A stretch of 64,000 bases of DNA from contig JAKSGN010000041.1 in NCBI GenBank assembly GCA_024180945.1, positions 620,001 to 684,000 on the forward strand, written 5' to 3'. The DNA comes from Macrophomina tecta (lineage: Eukaryota > Ascomycota > Dothideomycetes > Botryosphaeriales > Botryosphaeriaceae). Of the stretch, positions 22,801 to 33,292 are shown piece by piece (position 1 is the first letter of the stretch; each line of letters opens with the position of its first letter). The notes below the pieces were generated by a model. The model searched no databases and was not told where the DNA came from. It saw only the letters and a list, made by a program, of their open reading frames with translations. Position numbers and translations under genes: made by a program.

Positions 22801-25788
22801 GAATAGATCACTCTCCTCCTGAGTTCTCTCTTCGAGCTGCTTCATGTTGAACGAACGGAAGCTTGAAGCCATGAAATCCTCGCCATCATCTTCTCGGAAT
22901 TTACGGAGATGGCTCATAACACGAGCGTTCTGCATCGAAGCCCCAGGGTTCCTCCATCCGCCCTTTGAGCCTTCGCGACTTGGAGGTCTCGAGAACGTGA
23001 GGGGGGAATCAGGCACAGTGAGCAGGTCAAACCTGGAGTCCTCATGGGTAGGCGACTCCCCGCCGGATTCCGCGAGACTCTGCAAGGCGCTGTTGGGCCG
23101 GCCTTTTGCCCGGATGTGATCCATAATGAAGCGCGCCTCATCTAGGAAGTCTTGAGTGGTTACGGATCGCTTGCGGTCATCGTCCTTCATAGCCTGGCGC
23201 AGCTTAATGGAGAAAGCCGCAACCTGGCTGGCGACGGCTCTCTCATCCTCTGCATAAGAGGATCGATCACGCGATTCAGGGCTTTCAAGATGCTCCTGAA
23301 TAACCTGCAGACCTTTGGGAGAACTGTGCAAGTACGCCTCCGTAGCTTCCAGTATGTCGGCTTGAATCTGCTCACGTCTGCGCTGGCTTGGGGTCGGATT
23401 ACGAGGACGAAGAAAATTTCTCCTAGGAAAGAATTCGGGGTCTGCGGAGAGCAGCTGTCTCTCCAAGCGGTTCTCTTGGCTTCTTCTGCGGTAGCCTGCA
23501 CGGAATGGTTCACGATTCTCTTCGATAGCGTAAGGTACCTTGTCACGGCGGTCATCCATATCCATGGCAAGCATAGTCCGGCGCCGCTTTGCACTGGGGT
23601 TCTTGAACGGCGAATTGGGCGGCCGCTTGCCCTCAGTCTGCTCAATCTCGTCATGGACAGCAAGGGCATCTCTCGCACCCACCCTCGGAGATTTTGGAAG
23701 CTTGATGGAGTTCCTATTCGTCGTTGTCGTAGTCCAGCTCTTAACAGTATGTCTTGATAATTTGCGCTTGGTATGTATGCTTTGCCGCAATGCACCATCA
23801 TTGACACTGAACTGGAAGCGGGGTGCGGAATCCGGGGGTGGAGATCCAGACCGGTCATCGTCATCGGCGGGAGGATTCTGAGACGATTGTTGGGAGTTTT
23901 GAGAGTTCTTGAACGAATCTGGGAAGGGATAATCGTCGAGGTCACCACGACCGAAGTAGCTGCTGGCGGACTCGCCGAAAGCATTTCGTACCTCTTCATC
24001 TTCCGCAGCATAATCGTCCTCGTACTCGTTCTCATCTTCCTCTTCCGGCGCTGGCCGCTGGAAGCTCGCTTCTTCGACCGAAGGTAGCCGAGCATCGAGA
24101 CGTTTGGATACTCCACCACCGCTCTGTCTTCTGCTCTCAGTAGCATGTTCTTCTTGGAACAATGTGTCTTCCAGCTGGCTCATTCTTCGCTGAAGCTTGT
24201 TGGCCGTGAAGGTATCATGGTCGCCGAAGAGCTTTAGTGGGCTGCTGGACGAATGCGGCCTATCTGGCTGCAGAAAGGACGAGTTGGGACGACGGGCGGG
24301 TGTGCTTGGTGAGAGCGGTGGGCTTGAGTTGCGAGGCATGAACTGGTACCGCAGATGACTTGGCGGTCTCTCCAGAGTAGGAGCGGTTGTGCTGGGATTG
24401 TTGGATCGGGCGGCGTCATCTGTGCCAGAACTGGAGTCTTTGCGACCAAGGGGTGAGGGGCTAAGTGGGCGGGTTTTGAACGAACTATCGGTCGAGAAAC
24501 CGCCGCGCTTCAGGTTCACGTAGTCGCCAACAGCGAGCTGCTCAGGCTCGGGCGTACCGGTAGGCAGATCCTCAGGCATGGGCTGTGAGCCCATAGAGCC
24601 GTAGCTATGAAGGCTTTCTCCGAAGTTCGACGGGCGGGTTGGTTCTCCGTCGGCAGATGGATTTCTCATCTTCTCCAACTCGGACTTGGATAGATCCACT
24701 GCTGCATACTCAACACCGCCATCTTCTGTCCTGTGCTTTGTGATATAGACGGGGCCGAAGCTATCATCCGTCAACTCCGTCTGACCGCTCACGACGCGAG
24801 ATTTCTGAGCCGAAGACATGTTCAATGCAGTTGGACGACCGAACTCAGACTCGTGTTCATGCCTTGACGCGTCCCCTTGAGCGTCGATCTCTGGAATTGA
24901 AGCGTCTTGGCTGTCGTGCTTCGCATGGAAAGGCGTAGGAAGCTTCGACGCGTCTTGCTCATCGTGAGGGGGGTAGCGAACTTCCGACCCAGTCTCTGAG
25001 ACATTGTCATCTTCGCCGTCCCTGTCAGAAGCATCGTCTACTGACTGAGCAGATGCGGATTCGTAGTCGTCGTTGTCATTCAGAGCGCTGGTGTTGAAGT
25101 TGTATTGCATGCTGTTCCGCACGGGCGAACTTCGCGTCTGCGACAGTTGAGAAGGCCATGGTGGAGGACTAGAGGGCATGGCAAAGCTGTCCTTGATTGC
25201 CGAAATGCCGCTTTTCCGCCTTGCAGCCGGCGAAGAGCGCGGTAGTGTAGGGGGCTGGAACATGTTCTCCAGGCCCATGGGGCTAAACAGGTCCTTCTGT
25301 TCGCCATAGCCCATCTTGCCCTGCAGCAGCCTCCTCTTCCACTCTGGCGTGTCCTGCTTCTTCCTTGCGCGCGTAGGTGGCGAGCCCGATTGTTTTACTT
25401 CGACGGTGCCGTGCTGGACGACGGAGCCTGTGGACGAGGCTGTGCCGTGGTGGACGACGGATCCTGATGAGGACGTAGTGCCGTGCTGGACTACGGAGCC
25501 GGTCGAAGCAGCGGAGACGGAGCGCGAAGGCGATTCATGGGCGTCGTACTGGATGTTGTTGTCACTCTTTGCGCGCTCGGCGAGAGCTTGTTTGCGCTTG
25601 CCGGGGAGGGGCTTGGTCGGACTGGGGGTCGCACTGTTGAGCACGGTGGCGAGGGCGGGCGAGCTCTGCAAACGCGGGATGCGGGCGATGGGGTTTTTGT
25701 TTGGGGTTTCCAGGACGGGCGGCGGCGACGAGAAGGGCGGGCGGTCGTCCCAGTCCTCGGAAAGATCTTCGAGCCATGGCTGGGACAT
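19855..25788 (-). CDS. cdc11: LRR septation-network scaffold, Cdc11/Nud1 family
   Basis: 1961 residues in two exons (25788-21035 and 20986-19855; intron 20987-21034, 48 bp). The N-terminal PWLEDLSEDW motif and long disordered, Ser/Pro- and acidic-rich region of about 1430 residues are followed by a block of leucine-rich repeats (LRRLDLQEKDLPTLNRL, LDVSNN, LDVSGNAIDNLKGF, LDLSDNEIDTV). The repeats continue across the intron to about residue 1850, with a basic C-terminus. This is the layout of S. pombe Cdc11, yeast Nud1 and Aspergillus SnaD. These anchor the septation initiation or mitotic exit kinase cascade at the spindle pole body. Many SP/TP sites suggest CDK and SIN kinase control. Near residues 95-135 a GSVV-Q/H-HGT-x-x-S repeat occurs three times. 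The orthology call is good; the length is larger than in yeasts but normal for mould proteins. Confidence 0.87.
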
Positions 25789-26464
25789 GGCTGTTATGGC
25801 AGCTGCAATTAGCGGATATGGCGATCTTACGCGGTGGACGGCGGCATAGGGTGGCTCCTGCTTGGGCGCGGGGGATGGGCGTGAGACGCGTGGTGGAGCA
25901 GGTGGATGTCGAGACGGCGGGCAGCAGCTGCAGGTGATAAGTGCAATTGGCGTGCAGCGTGTCGCGCAGGGAAACAGAGCCTCGAGATCGCGCGGCGTCG
26001 ATCAACCCTCAGCTCGATGGTGCACACAGACTCGCGCGGTCGTGGAGAAGACGGCGGCAAGGCGGCCAGTAAACCAGGGCGACGCGCTGTTTCCCCAGCA
26101 ACCGCAGGGCCCGCCAATCACAGCGCCCGCCGTCGAACCGCCGCCCGCCGTCGAGCCTCACGCACGCTCCACCCACCCGCGCCCAGCCCGCCGTATGCCT
26201 CGACGGCCGGCCGACCGAACCCCGCCCCGTCGCAGAGCCTGCAGCTCATGCGAGTAGCTGACTTCCGAACACCCAAGCTCCGCCTTGTCCATCCTCCAGC
26301 CTCGCCTGCGACACACCCGTCCGAGTCGGCCGTCCGCCGCTGCCGCCCGCGTCACCTCTGGCGCTCCAAGCCCTGCCACCTGCTCGCCTTCTCCGCACCT
26401 CACTCCGCCCGTCCCGTCCGACTATGTTGCGGTCTCGAACCGCTAACTGCCGCCTCAGCCCACC
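25789..26464. other. divergent promoter, 676 bases
   Basis: Lies between the starts of the Cdc11-like gene and the disordered nuclear-type gene. It is GC-rich with many short CG-rich repeats of CGCCGC type and no TATA box. No gene is seen. Confidence 0.5.
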
Positions 26465-29362
26465 ATGGCATCCCTACTGCCTCGCCAGCTCCGTATCCCG
26501 CTAACCGTCGAGCTCTCCGACATTGATGCCGCACCTTCTGCGACCGATCTGCCTCAGCGCGAGGCAAAGCGACGACGCGTTGAAACAATTGCAAACCAAT
26601 ATCTCGCCGGTACGGCGCCCTTCATACAGTCCGCTGCTCTTCGAGGCCCGTTTGGCTCCGGTTGGGATAATCCGTGGTCCAAGAGGCGTCCTGGCTCTCG
26701 CGATGCATCGCCGAAGCCTGCAGCATCAGTCGTCGCGGGCCGGTCACGCCGACGACAGGCTACCCCAGAACGCTCATTACGTCCCGATTCAGCAGACCAT
26801 TCTCGAGTCCCACCCACTACCCGCGAACGTATGCCAACCAGGCCTACCGCCGCGGATAGAGAGGGTCGCGCAAAGGCGGAAGCAGAACAAGCGGAAGAAA
26901 CAAGAAGGAAAGAAAAGATGGAAAGGAGGGAACGACGGCGGCATGAGCTCAGAAAGAGGGAAAAAAAGGCTGCAGAGGCGTGGAAAGACGGCCTTGGGAA
27001 AAGCCCTGCTCAGCCGATCGATCTCACTGCGGAGGGCGATGATTGCGGTTTACCGACCCGGCCAGTCTTCGCCGCACTGCAGGCAGGTGCCCGGCCTGGG
27101 CAAGATGACGAAGATGATATTGTACGGAGTAGAGAATACGGTGCTAGGGAAATTCGCAGCAGTTTCACCGACGAATGGCTAAGCCGTCTCGGTTCTCCCG
27201 CAAAGACACCCGAACTCTCCCCTGTGCAAGCATCTGCCGTTGATGACGAGGCTAATGTATCGGAGGCTTTGACGCCGACAAGACGACCCCCGAAGCGCTC
27301 CAAGGTCAGCGAAAAGCCCTCTGGCCAACCAGGACGGAACCCTTCGCGGCAACATGACAGTTTCAAATCGTCAGCGCCCAAATCGGACAGCAAAAGCGCC
27401 GACGCGAGAAGAAATCGGAACTTAGCTTCGACAAATGAATCAATTCCCAGGAGCTCCAACCAGGCAAGACGTATCCTTACCTTATCTGGCGCGGGAGCAA
27501 CACGTACGGTATCGCAGGATGTATTACAAAAGCATCCTCGGAGCACACTGAACAATCGCGGTGCGTCTCACAGATCGGCCTCGGCCTCTAGAAACACAGG
27601 AACTGAAGACCATGCCCGGTCCTCCTTACAAGTCAATCTAAATGAAGGTTCGTTGCCTAAGCCGACATCTGCGGAGAACGGAGAGCTCGCAGGGGACATA
27701 CAGGTGATTAGGAACAACATCTTCCCCTTGTCCACCTCCGCAGCAACCGATCGATATATTCACAGCAGATTCATGCAAACTAATCACCGCTTCCATTCCC
27801 CTCTTGTTGATCCCGAGGAACCAGTCGAAAGCACGACTCCTCCAGGGCGCCCTGCCCTAGGATTGAAGGCAACTTCGAACAATGCTGGACCCGCGGGCGG
27901 GATGCATCCGCCATTCGAACCTGGAAACGAAGGTGTCTTGGTTATGTCTGCAGGAGCTTTTCGTCTAGACACTGATGCTGTCTATGCTATTGCCAAGGGT
28001 CTTGAAGGTCAAGAGAACAACGGTCTAGTCCGTGACCAACAAAAGAGTTCCAAGAAGTCATTGTTGAGGGGCGCGCTTGTACAGTCTGCAGAGAATTGCG
28101 CTGCATCAGTGCGGGCAAGATCAAAAAAGCCAAAACGAACTCATCCTCTGCAAGCGTCTCCGGATGCCACAAACTCCCCTGGCTTTACTTATAGGAAAGT
28201 CTCCGACCCAACCGAAAATGTTCCAAAAGTGCGATCCAACAATCAGACAAATAAGCGGACTATGGGCCAGAAGAAACGGGCTCGGATGATGACCTTTGGC
28301 TCTTTGCCCATGGAACCTTCTGAAACTCCAGAACCTCAGATTTCGGCCTGTGACAGTAATGCTACCGAGCAGCCGTGTATTGCTCAGAATAGTGAAGGTC
28401 TTTTTAAACAAGTCGAGCAAGTAGACAAGGGAAATGAATCAAGCCCAACCCGTGATCTCTCAACGCAAGCGGCAATCCTTTTCGCTCAGCAGGAGTTCCA
28501 GCAGGTGTTCGAACCGCCTTCCAAGGATCAGCCCGTATTTTCACCAGACATAGATACTGGCTCCCAGCGAACTCGAACTAGCACCCCGGCACCTTCTCAA
28601 CCTCCGGTGGCGTATACCGCAGTAACCCCATTCAAGGATTTCAACAAGGGAAGATTATTCCTGGACGAGAATCCTTCTCAGACGGAGCCCGTACCTACAC
28701 AAGAGCTACTAAATGCTGCTTCGCCGTTTGACTTCAGTACAGTGAAGAAAAACACCAACAAGCGCAAGACAGTCAGCCTAGCAGTCTCGCCATTGAAGTT
28801 CACAGAGAAACAGAAGGCAGAAGGCCGCAAAGTAGAAGACCAGAACATAGAGAGCAATAACGGCGCAGAACCCCCAACGGCCATCGGCACCCCTACCCAA
28901 GGCGGCCTCAATGGACACACAACAGCGGATGTTAAGTTCGCCGACAAATCCACGACGCCGTCCTCCCCGAAACTCCCGACCCTCGTCACCGACCCCCAGT
29001 CGTCCGGCCTCAAGCCTTACTCTCTCAACCCCACGCTCTCTTCCGCTATTAAACTCAAGCCTTCCCGCTTCATGGCGGCCTCACGCGTCTCCAGCCAGAT
29101 CTCGTCTTCTTTTCCGCGGCTGGGTCAGCCGATGTCGTCCGCGCCGCAGCCGACGTCGAGCCACGCGTTGCGGCAAGAGTACAGGAGAGCGCAGAGTCAG
29201 AGTCGTAGCCAAAGCCAAACACAGAGTCAGAGCCAGAGCTCGCAGCAGCGCTCATCCCAACAGCGACAGCCGGCGCAGGGGAGGGAGCTCGCCTGGGATG
29301 ATGTTGATGTCGACTCGGCAATTGATGCGGCGGACTCATTTCTTGATACGGCAAATTTGTGA
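26465..29362 (+). CDS. disordered, nuclear-type protein of unknown function
   Basis: A single exon of 965 residues. The N-terminus has a basic cluster (REAKRRR), then a compact conserved-looking segment (YLAGTAPFIQSAALRGPFGS, followed by GWDNPWSKRR), as in a fungal protein group of unknown function, sometimes labelled protamine-like. Residues about 135-175 are a highly charged Glu/Arg/Lys helix (likely coiled coil). The rest is Ser/Pro/Thr-rich and probably disordered. It has further basic nuclear-signal-like patches, a Ser-Gln-rich run near residues 910-935 (RSQSQTQSQSQSSQQRSS), and an acidic tail (AWDDVDVDSAIDAADSFLDT). I do not recognise an enzymatic domain. Chromatin or transcription association is inference from composition. 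It is divergent from the Cdc11-like gene. Confidence 0.8.
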   Translation: MASLLPRQLRIPLTVELSDIDAAPSATDLPQREAKRRRVETIANQYLAGTAPFIQSAALRGPFGSGWDNPWSKRRPGSRDASPKPAASVVAGRSRRRQATPERSLRPDSADHSRVPPTTRERMPTRPTAADREGRAKAEAEQAEETRRKEKMERRERRRHELRKREKKAAEAWKDGLGKSPAQPIDLTAEGDDCGLPTRPVFAALQAGARPGQDDEDDIVRSREYGAREIRSSFTDEWLSRLGSPAKTPELSPVQASAVDDEANVSEALTPTRRPPKRSKVSEKPSGQPGRNPSRQHDSFKSSAPKSDSKSADARRNRNLASTNESIPRSSNQARRILTLSGAGATRTVSQDVLQKHPRSTLNNRGASHRSASASRNTGTEDHARSSLQVNLNEGSLPKPTSAENGELAGDIQVIRNNIFPLSTSAATDRYIHSRFMQTNHRFHSPLVDPEEPVESTTPPGRPALGLKATSNNAGPAGGMHPPFEPGNEGVLVMSAGAFRLDTDAVYAIAKGLEGQENNGLVRDQQKSSKKSLLRGALVQSAENCAASVRARSKKPKRTHPLQASPDATNSPGFTYRKVSDPTENVPKVRSNNQTNKRTMGQKKRARMMTFGSLPMEPSETPEPQISACDSNATEQPCIAQNSEGLFKQVEQVDKGNESSPTRDLSTQAAILFAQQEFQQVFEPPSKDQPVFSPDIDTGSQRTRTSTPAPSQPPVAYTAVTPFKDFNKGRLFLDENPSQTEPVPTQELLNAASPFDFSTVKKNTNKRKTVSLAVSPLKFTEKQKAEGRKVEDQNIESNNGAEPPTAIGTPTQGGLNGHTTADVKFADKSTTPSSPKLPTLVTDPQSSGLKPYSLNPTLSSAIKLKPSRFMAASRVSSQISSSFPRLGQPMSSAPQPTSSHALRQEYRRAQSQSRSQSQTQSQSQSSQQRSSQQRQPAQGRELAWDDVDVDSAIDAADSFLDTANL

Positions 29363-30099
29363 TTGGAGAGGGGGACGCCTGGTCGTTGACGATGAGCAGG
29401 TCGTTGGTGTATGGGGTTGTGCTATCCGCTCTATTGCTTTTGGGCGGCAGGTCAGGGGTTATTCGTTCTCGCAAAGCTCATCCTATTTTCTCTTTGGGAT
29501 CGGAGTGTAAGGTGGAAGGTTGAAGCATCTTTGATGGTTTTCGGCCGCGAATGGGGTGTTTGATGAGCCTTTTGGGTTCCATGTCAGAGCTTTTGGCAGG
29601 CTGTAATATCACATCCGTGTCATTTCATCTTAAATTGTTCTTTCTCTCTGGATATGCTTGGGGATCGAATGAGAGGTCCTGCCGCGGGATGACTAATCAG
29701 CTTCATGAGTTCGCAGATACCTCTGCTAATTTACACTCATTGCCTATAAATATGCCGCATACTGAGCAGAAGAATTCTCGCAGTAACAGTGAAAGGTAAG
29801 CTTCCAGAGTTGAAGCAATCATCTTGAGATAAGCAATCAGAGCATCCTATTACATTCGTAACCTAACGAATACTCCCACTCTGCACGGTCGCTCGAGATC
29901 TCTGCATCCTTGCAGTGTGGAACACGCTGCTCGGCGTCTTTCGCAGCATGTGCGGTGCCTCAGCTGCGCATGCGCTATGCCTGCTGGACCAGCTAATATA
30001 CAGACGAACGACATCCCTCAACTCTGGCAGGTGCTACCACGCTGCGGCTTCAGCGGACGTGTTGAAAGGTTCAAAGCGAGAGACCATCAGCTTCCCCGC

Positions 30100-30130
<31 letters not shown>

Positions 30131-30326
30131 GACTCCGGTACAGCCTTGTGCTCTTGTCGCGTCTGCCATATTGAGACCACCGAAACAATCCACGCTCGCA
30201 TCGGAGCCTCCGCCAAAAACCACCGTACCGCGCCACCTCCGCGTTATGACACGATAATCCTGTCTTTCTATGGGCATCCGCTGCGTCAGTAAACTTGGGA
30301 AGGAAGTCTTGTTTGATTTACCACAC
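29363..30326. other. intergenic, convergent 3' flanks
   Basis: Contains a T26 tract at 30105-30130. Short open frames show no features, and I see no gene. Confidence 0.5.
30105..30130. repeat. T26 homopolymer
   Basis: Uninterrupted run of T, among the longest homopolymers in the window. Confidence 0.85.
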
Positions 30327-31006
30327 TTACCAGTTCAACTTGTTCCAGCAAACCTGGTAGAAATTGCTCCCTCCCGCTTGCTGGCAAGCCGTGTTCCAAG
30401 CGCAGTTGTCCATCGTTCCAATCTCGATATCCACAATGGTGCCCGACTCGGAGCTCACATTTCCGGTACACTGCATCTCGCGCCATCAGCACGTCCGCAC
30501 GGGCACGAGTTCCAAAGTTGCATGGTTGGTCGCACAGCCCCGCCACCACGTGCGCGAGGGGTTGAAGCAACTCGTCCGGACACGAGTGGCCAGAAGGCTG
30601 AGCACACTTGCGTCCGGACGAATGCTGCAGCTCCGTACGGCAATGCGCAAAGTGACTGAAACCAAGCTCGTAGATGGTGCGGTCAACTAGAGAGAACGTA
30701 CCTGGTGATGCGGGTCATCATCGTACTTCACGTTGCCACCCCAACCTTGGTAGATTGAGCAGGCCTTCTTCGTCACACCGTCGTTTTGGAGCTGGAGTGT
30801 CTCAGCTGTTGCAGTTGTGGGAACGGGGAAGGAGACTCTGGTGGGTTGGAGATACCTTGGTGTTGCTATCGTGGCATTTGCAGTCCTTGTAGGTTGAGCA
30901 AGCCGAAACACTGGATTGCAAGTCAGCAAAGAAACATGCAGATACAGTAGTGGACAAACGCGGCAGAAAGGCTCAGAAGCGCTGAGATCAAAGTGCCGGA
31001 CCGCAT
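30327..31006 (-). CDS. small cysteine-rich secreted protein, four exons
   Basis: Rebuilt from splice signals: exons 31006-30960, 30910-30856, 30791-30702 and 30470-30327; introns 30911-30959, 30792-30855 and 30471-30701. It gives 111 residues: a signal peptide of about 19 (MRSGTLISALLSLSAAVSA), then a mature part of about 92 residues with eight cysteines (20, 26, 28, 45, 65, 87, 93, 105). The mature part includes ACSIYQGWGGNVKYDDDPHH and a DNCAWNTAC-x11-CWNKLNW end, the last codon followed directly by TAA. The first intron uses donor GTTTGT with a GCTGAC branch site and CAG acceptor. It alone joins the signal peptide to VSACSTYKDCKC in frame. The third intron is long (231 bases) and could hide an exon; an acceptor six bases upstream is also possible. 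No family is recognised; effector or defence peptide is inference. Confidence 0.72.
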
Positions 31007-32450
31007 TTTGCTGGCGTTGAGAGGCTTGTAGTCCGGTCTGGCTGGTGGTGGAAAGTGCTGAGTTGAGGCTGCGAAGTGGCTCTACTTATGGACTTTGTCT
31101 TCATGGCCTCTGCACTGCTTCCTCCCCAGAGTTCCAGGAGTCTGAATTGAGTAACTGATGTCCTCGAGTCAGATGTGGAGAACCGCCAAGCGAGTGGGCA
31201 GACGTCTTGCCGTGCTTGAACAATGCTTACCGAATATACGAATTATCAATATTCTAGCTTCTCGTTGTCATCTGCTTAGCCGATGACCAACGCTGCAGAC
31301 TGCCATTTGCAAGTGGGCGCTCGGGTACCACGAGACGAAGCGTCTTGGTATGGATAATCAAACAAGCGCTTTTCTCCCAACGGCGCGGATGATGAACGAG
31401 CGGCCTGAGGCCGTATCACGCTGCATCTGTGCACAAGGAGGCGAAGATGAACCTGCTTATATGCTGGCGACTGGAGTTTAGCTGGTGAGGCAGAAGAGGA
31501 GCCTCCTGAAAATTTGGCGATTGGCATTACCGGATCAGGAAGTCCGGAGTTGTCTTGCTAGTATCAGGGGCAATGCCCCACTAATCGTTTAGCCACTCAG
31601 CAATTGTGGAGATGTTGGATGGAGCCGCTAAAGACATATTGCACATAGCGATACCGTACGGCAAAAAGCACATATGACGCCGTGCAAGTGTTCCGCGGGT
31701 CAGGTCGTGGCTAGTGATATTTTTACTCTCCTTCTATATGCTGTCCAAGGCTAAAATAGCAAGCGCTACAACAGGGGCAAGACTGAAGAGTCCGCCCCGG
31801 ATGGAGATATGCTCAAGCTCTCCAGATACTTATGGCCGTATATCTGCTTCAGCTACGGATGCTTGGCTTGTACAGGGACGCATAGCTTTCTCGGCTTTAG
31901 ACAGATTCGACAAGGCGGAAGCAGCCACTCACTAGCAACGACCGTTGACTAAGCTCAAACGCCCTGCGCCACATGAGGGTCGGCGCATACATCCGGTTAC
32001 CCGTTTTCCAGACGCTGTCAGGATGCACAACGCTGTTTTTGAACGGTCGCAGTGTTGACGGAGGAACCATTCCTTGTGTGGGACCGCAGCGTACCGAGGC
32101 GCTGCACGTAGTCCTACACTTGCAGTCTTGGTTCTGTTTCGCCCAGCCTTCGCGGAAGGGGAAGATTCCGGCGGGACTGAAAACGCGGCAGCGCAGCCAA
32201 ACCGGGCCGCGACCAATCAAGTGTCAGCACACCGAGCTAAACAGACCCGCAACTCTACGACAGTTGCCTCATCGGGGTCTCAAAACCACACGAGCTGGCC
32301 ATTCTGCTGAACCAAATGCTTCACCTCTCGTGAATCATGTTCCAGCCGCAGGCATTTCCGGCCCTCGAGCGCACCCCCCCCCCCCCAAACACCATCAAGA
32401 GGGGGGAAAATCCGGAGAGCCTTCCCGTCTCGTGACACGAAAGCCAGCTG

Positions 32451-32686
32451 TATAAGAACGCGCCGCCGACCCTCCAACAACCGCCATCAGCCACACGCAC
32501 AGTTCTGCCGGTCAGATCTCCACCTCCAGTCCGATACAATTTCTCTTCTCGTCTCTACTTCTCTTCTCTTCTTGCCCATCTTCTCGCCCCTTATCCGTTT
32601 CCTTTCCAACCAGGAGGAAAAAAAAAAAAAAAAAAAAAAAAACACCTAACCCCCCCAATTCCATAATCAATAATCCCTAATTCACC
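32451..32686 (+). promoter_or_regulatory. core promoter and leader of the repeat-peptide gene
   Basis: TATAAGAA at 32451 is followed by a pyrimidine-rich stretch near 32526-32590 (a usual start-site region), then an A25 tract at 32618-32642. The ATG lies at 32687 in a favourable context (TTCACCATGC). This is consistent with a strongly expressed gene. Confidence 0.5.
32618..32642. repeat. A25 tract in the 5' leader
   Basis: A25 ends 44 bases before the ATG of the repeat-peptide gene, so it probably lies within its 5' UTR. Confidence 0.8.
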
Positions 32687-33292
32687 ATGCACATCCGCGC
32701 CGTCCTCCTCCTCGCCGGCGCCTCCGGCATCTGCAGCACCAACGCGGCCGCCATCCCGAGCAACAAGCGCTCCGCCGCGGCGCCAGCAGCAGACGGCGCG
32801 CACGCCAGCCTCCTCAAGTCGCTGGACGCCTTCGCGGCGGCCATTCCGAGCAAGCGGGCCGCCGATTCCGCCGACTCGCGCGCACAGCTGGAGGAGGCGC
32901 TGAACCGGCTGGGCGCCGCCGGCACGCCCGTCAAGCGCGCCACCGACGAAGAAGAGCAGGCGGACTCGCACGCGGAGCTCGCGAACGTGCTCAACTCCCT
33001 GGGCAGCAGCAAGCCCGCGAAGCGCGCTACGGCTGACGAGGAGCAAGCGGATTCCCACGCCGAACTGGCAAAGGTCCTCAACTCGCTCGGCAGCGACAGC
33101 AGCAAGCCCGCCAAGCGTGCCACCGAGGACGAAGAGCAGGCAGACTCGCACGCCGAATTGGCGAAAGTGCTCAATTCGCTGGGCAGCGATGGCACGCCCA
33201 CCAAGCGCGCCACCGACGACGAGGAGCAGGAGGACTCGCACGCTGAGTTGGCGAAGGTACTGAACACACTGGGCAGCGATGCTTCTCAGTAA
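32687..33292 (+). CDS. kexin-processed secreted repeat protein
   Basis: Intronless, 201 residues. After a signal peptide (MHIRAVLLLAGASGICSTNA) the protein is cut by six Lys-Arg sites at about residues 27-28, 56-57, 83-84, 112-113, 143-144 and 173-174. The pieces are 27-31 residues. The last four are near copies with consensus AT-x-DEEQADSHAELAKVLNSLG followed by a short variable Ser/Asp/Lys/Pro tail; the earlier two are degenerate. There is no Cys in the mature part and no Trp or Tyr, so it is not an alpha-pheromone precursor or a Tyr-core dikaritin. Signal peptide plus KR-bounded repeats defines the KEP (kexin-processed) class seen across fungi. Each piece would be an acidic peptide with an amphipathic helix (HAELAKVLNSL). 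The role is unknown. No modifying-enzyme genes (DUF3328 type) are near. Confidence 0.85.
   Translation: MHIRAVLLLAGASGICSTNAAAIPSNKRSAAAPAADGAHASLLKSLDAFAAAIPSKRAADSADSRAQLEEALNRLGAAGTPVKRATDEEEQADSHAELANVLNSLGSSKPAKRATADEEQADSHAELAKVLNSLGSDSSKPAKRATEDEEQADSHAELAKVLNSLGSDGTPTKRATDDEEQEDSHAELAKVLNTLGSDASQ

Larger units (their letters stand above)
31007..32686. other. divergent promoters of the two secreted-protein genes
   Basis: 1.68 kb between the cysteine-rich gene (minus) and the repeat-peptide gene (plus). It contains a C12 run near 32375-32386 and several unremarkable short frames. No gene is seen. Confidence 0.5.

Noticed and set aside
30702..30929. Read-through frame giving a Thr/Pro-rich 80-residue protein
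   Set aside because: It lacks the signal peptide and stops soon after DDDPHHQ. Splicing gives a coherent secreted Cys-rich protein instead.
32687..33292. Repeat-peptide gene as an alpha-pheromone or dikaritin RiPP precursor
   Set aside because: The repeats have no Trp/Cys pheromone core and no Tyr-containing cyclic core, and no DUF3328, STE13-type repeat or tailoring gene is nearby.
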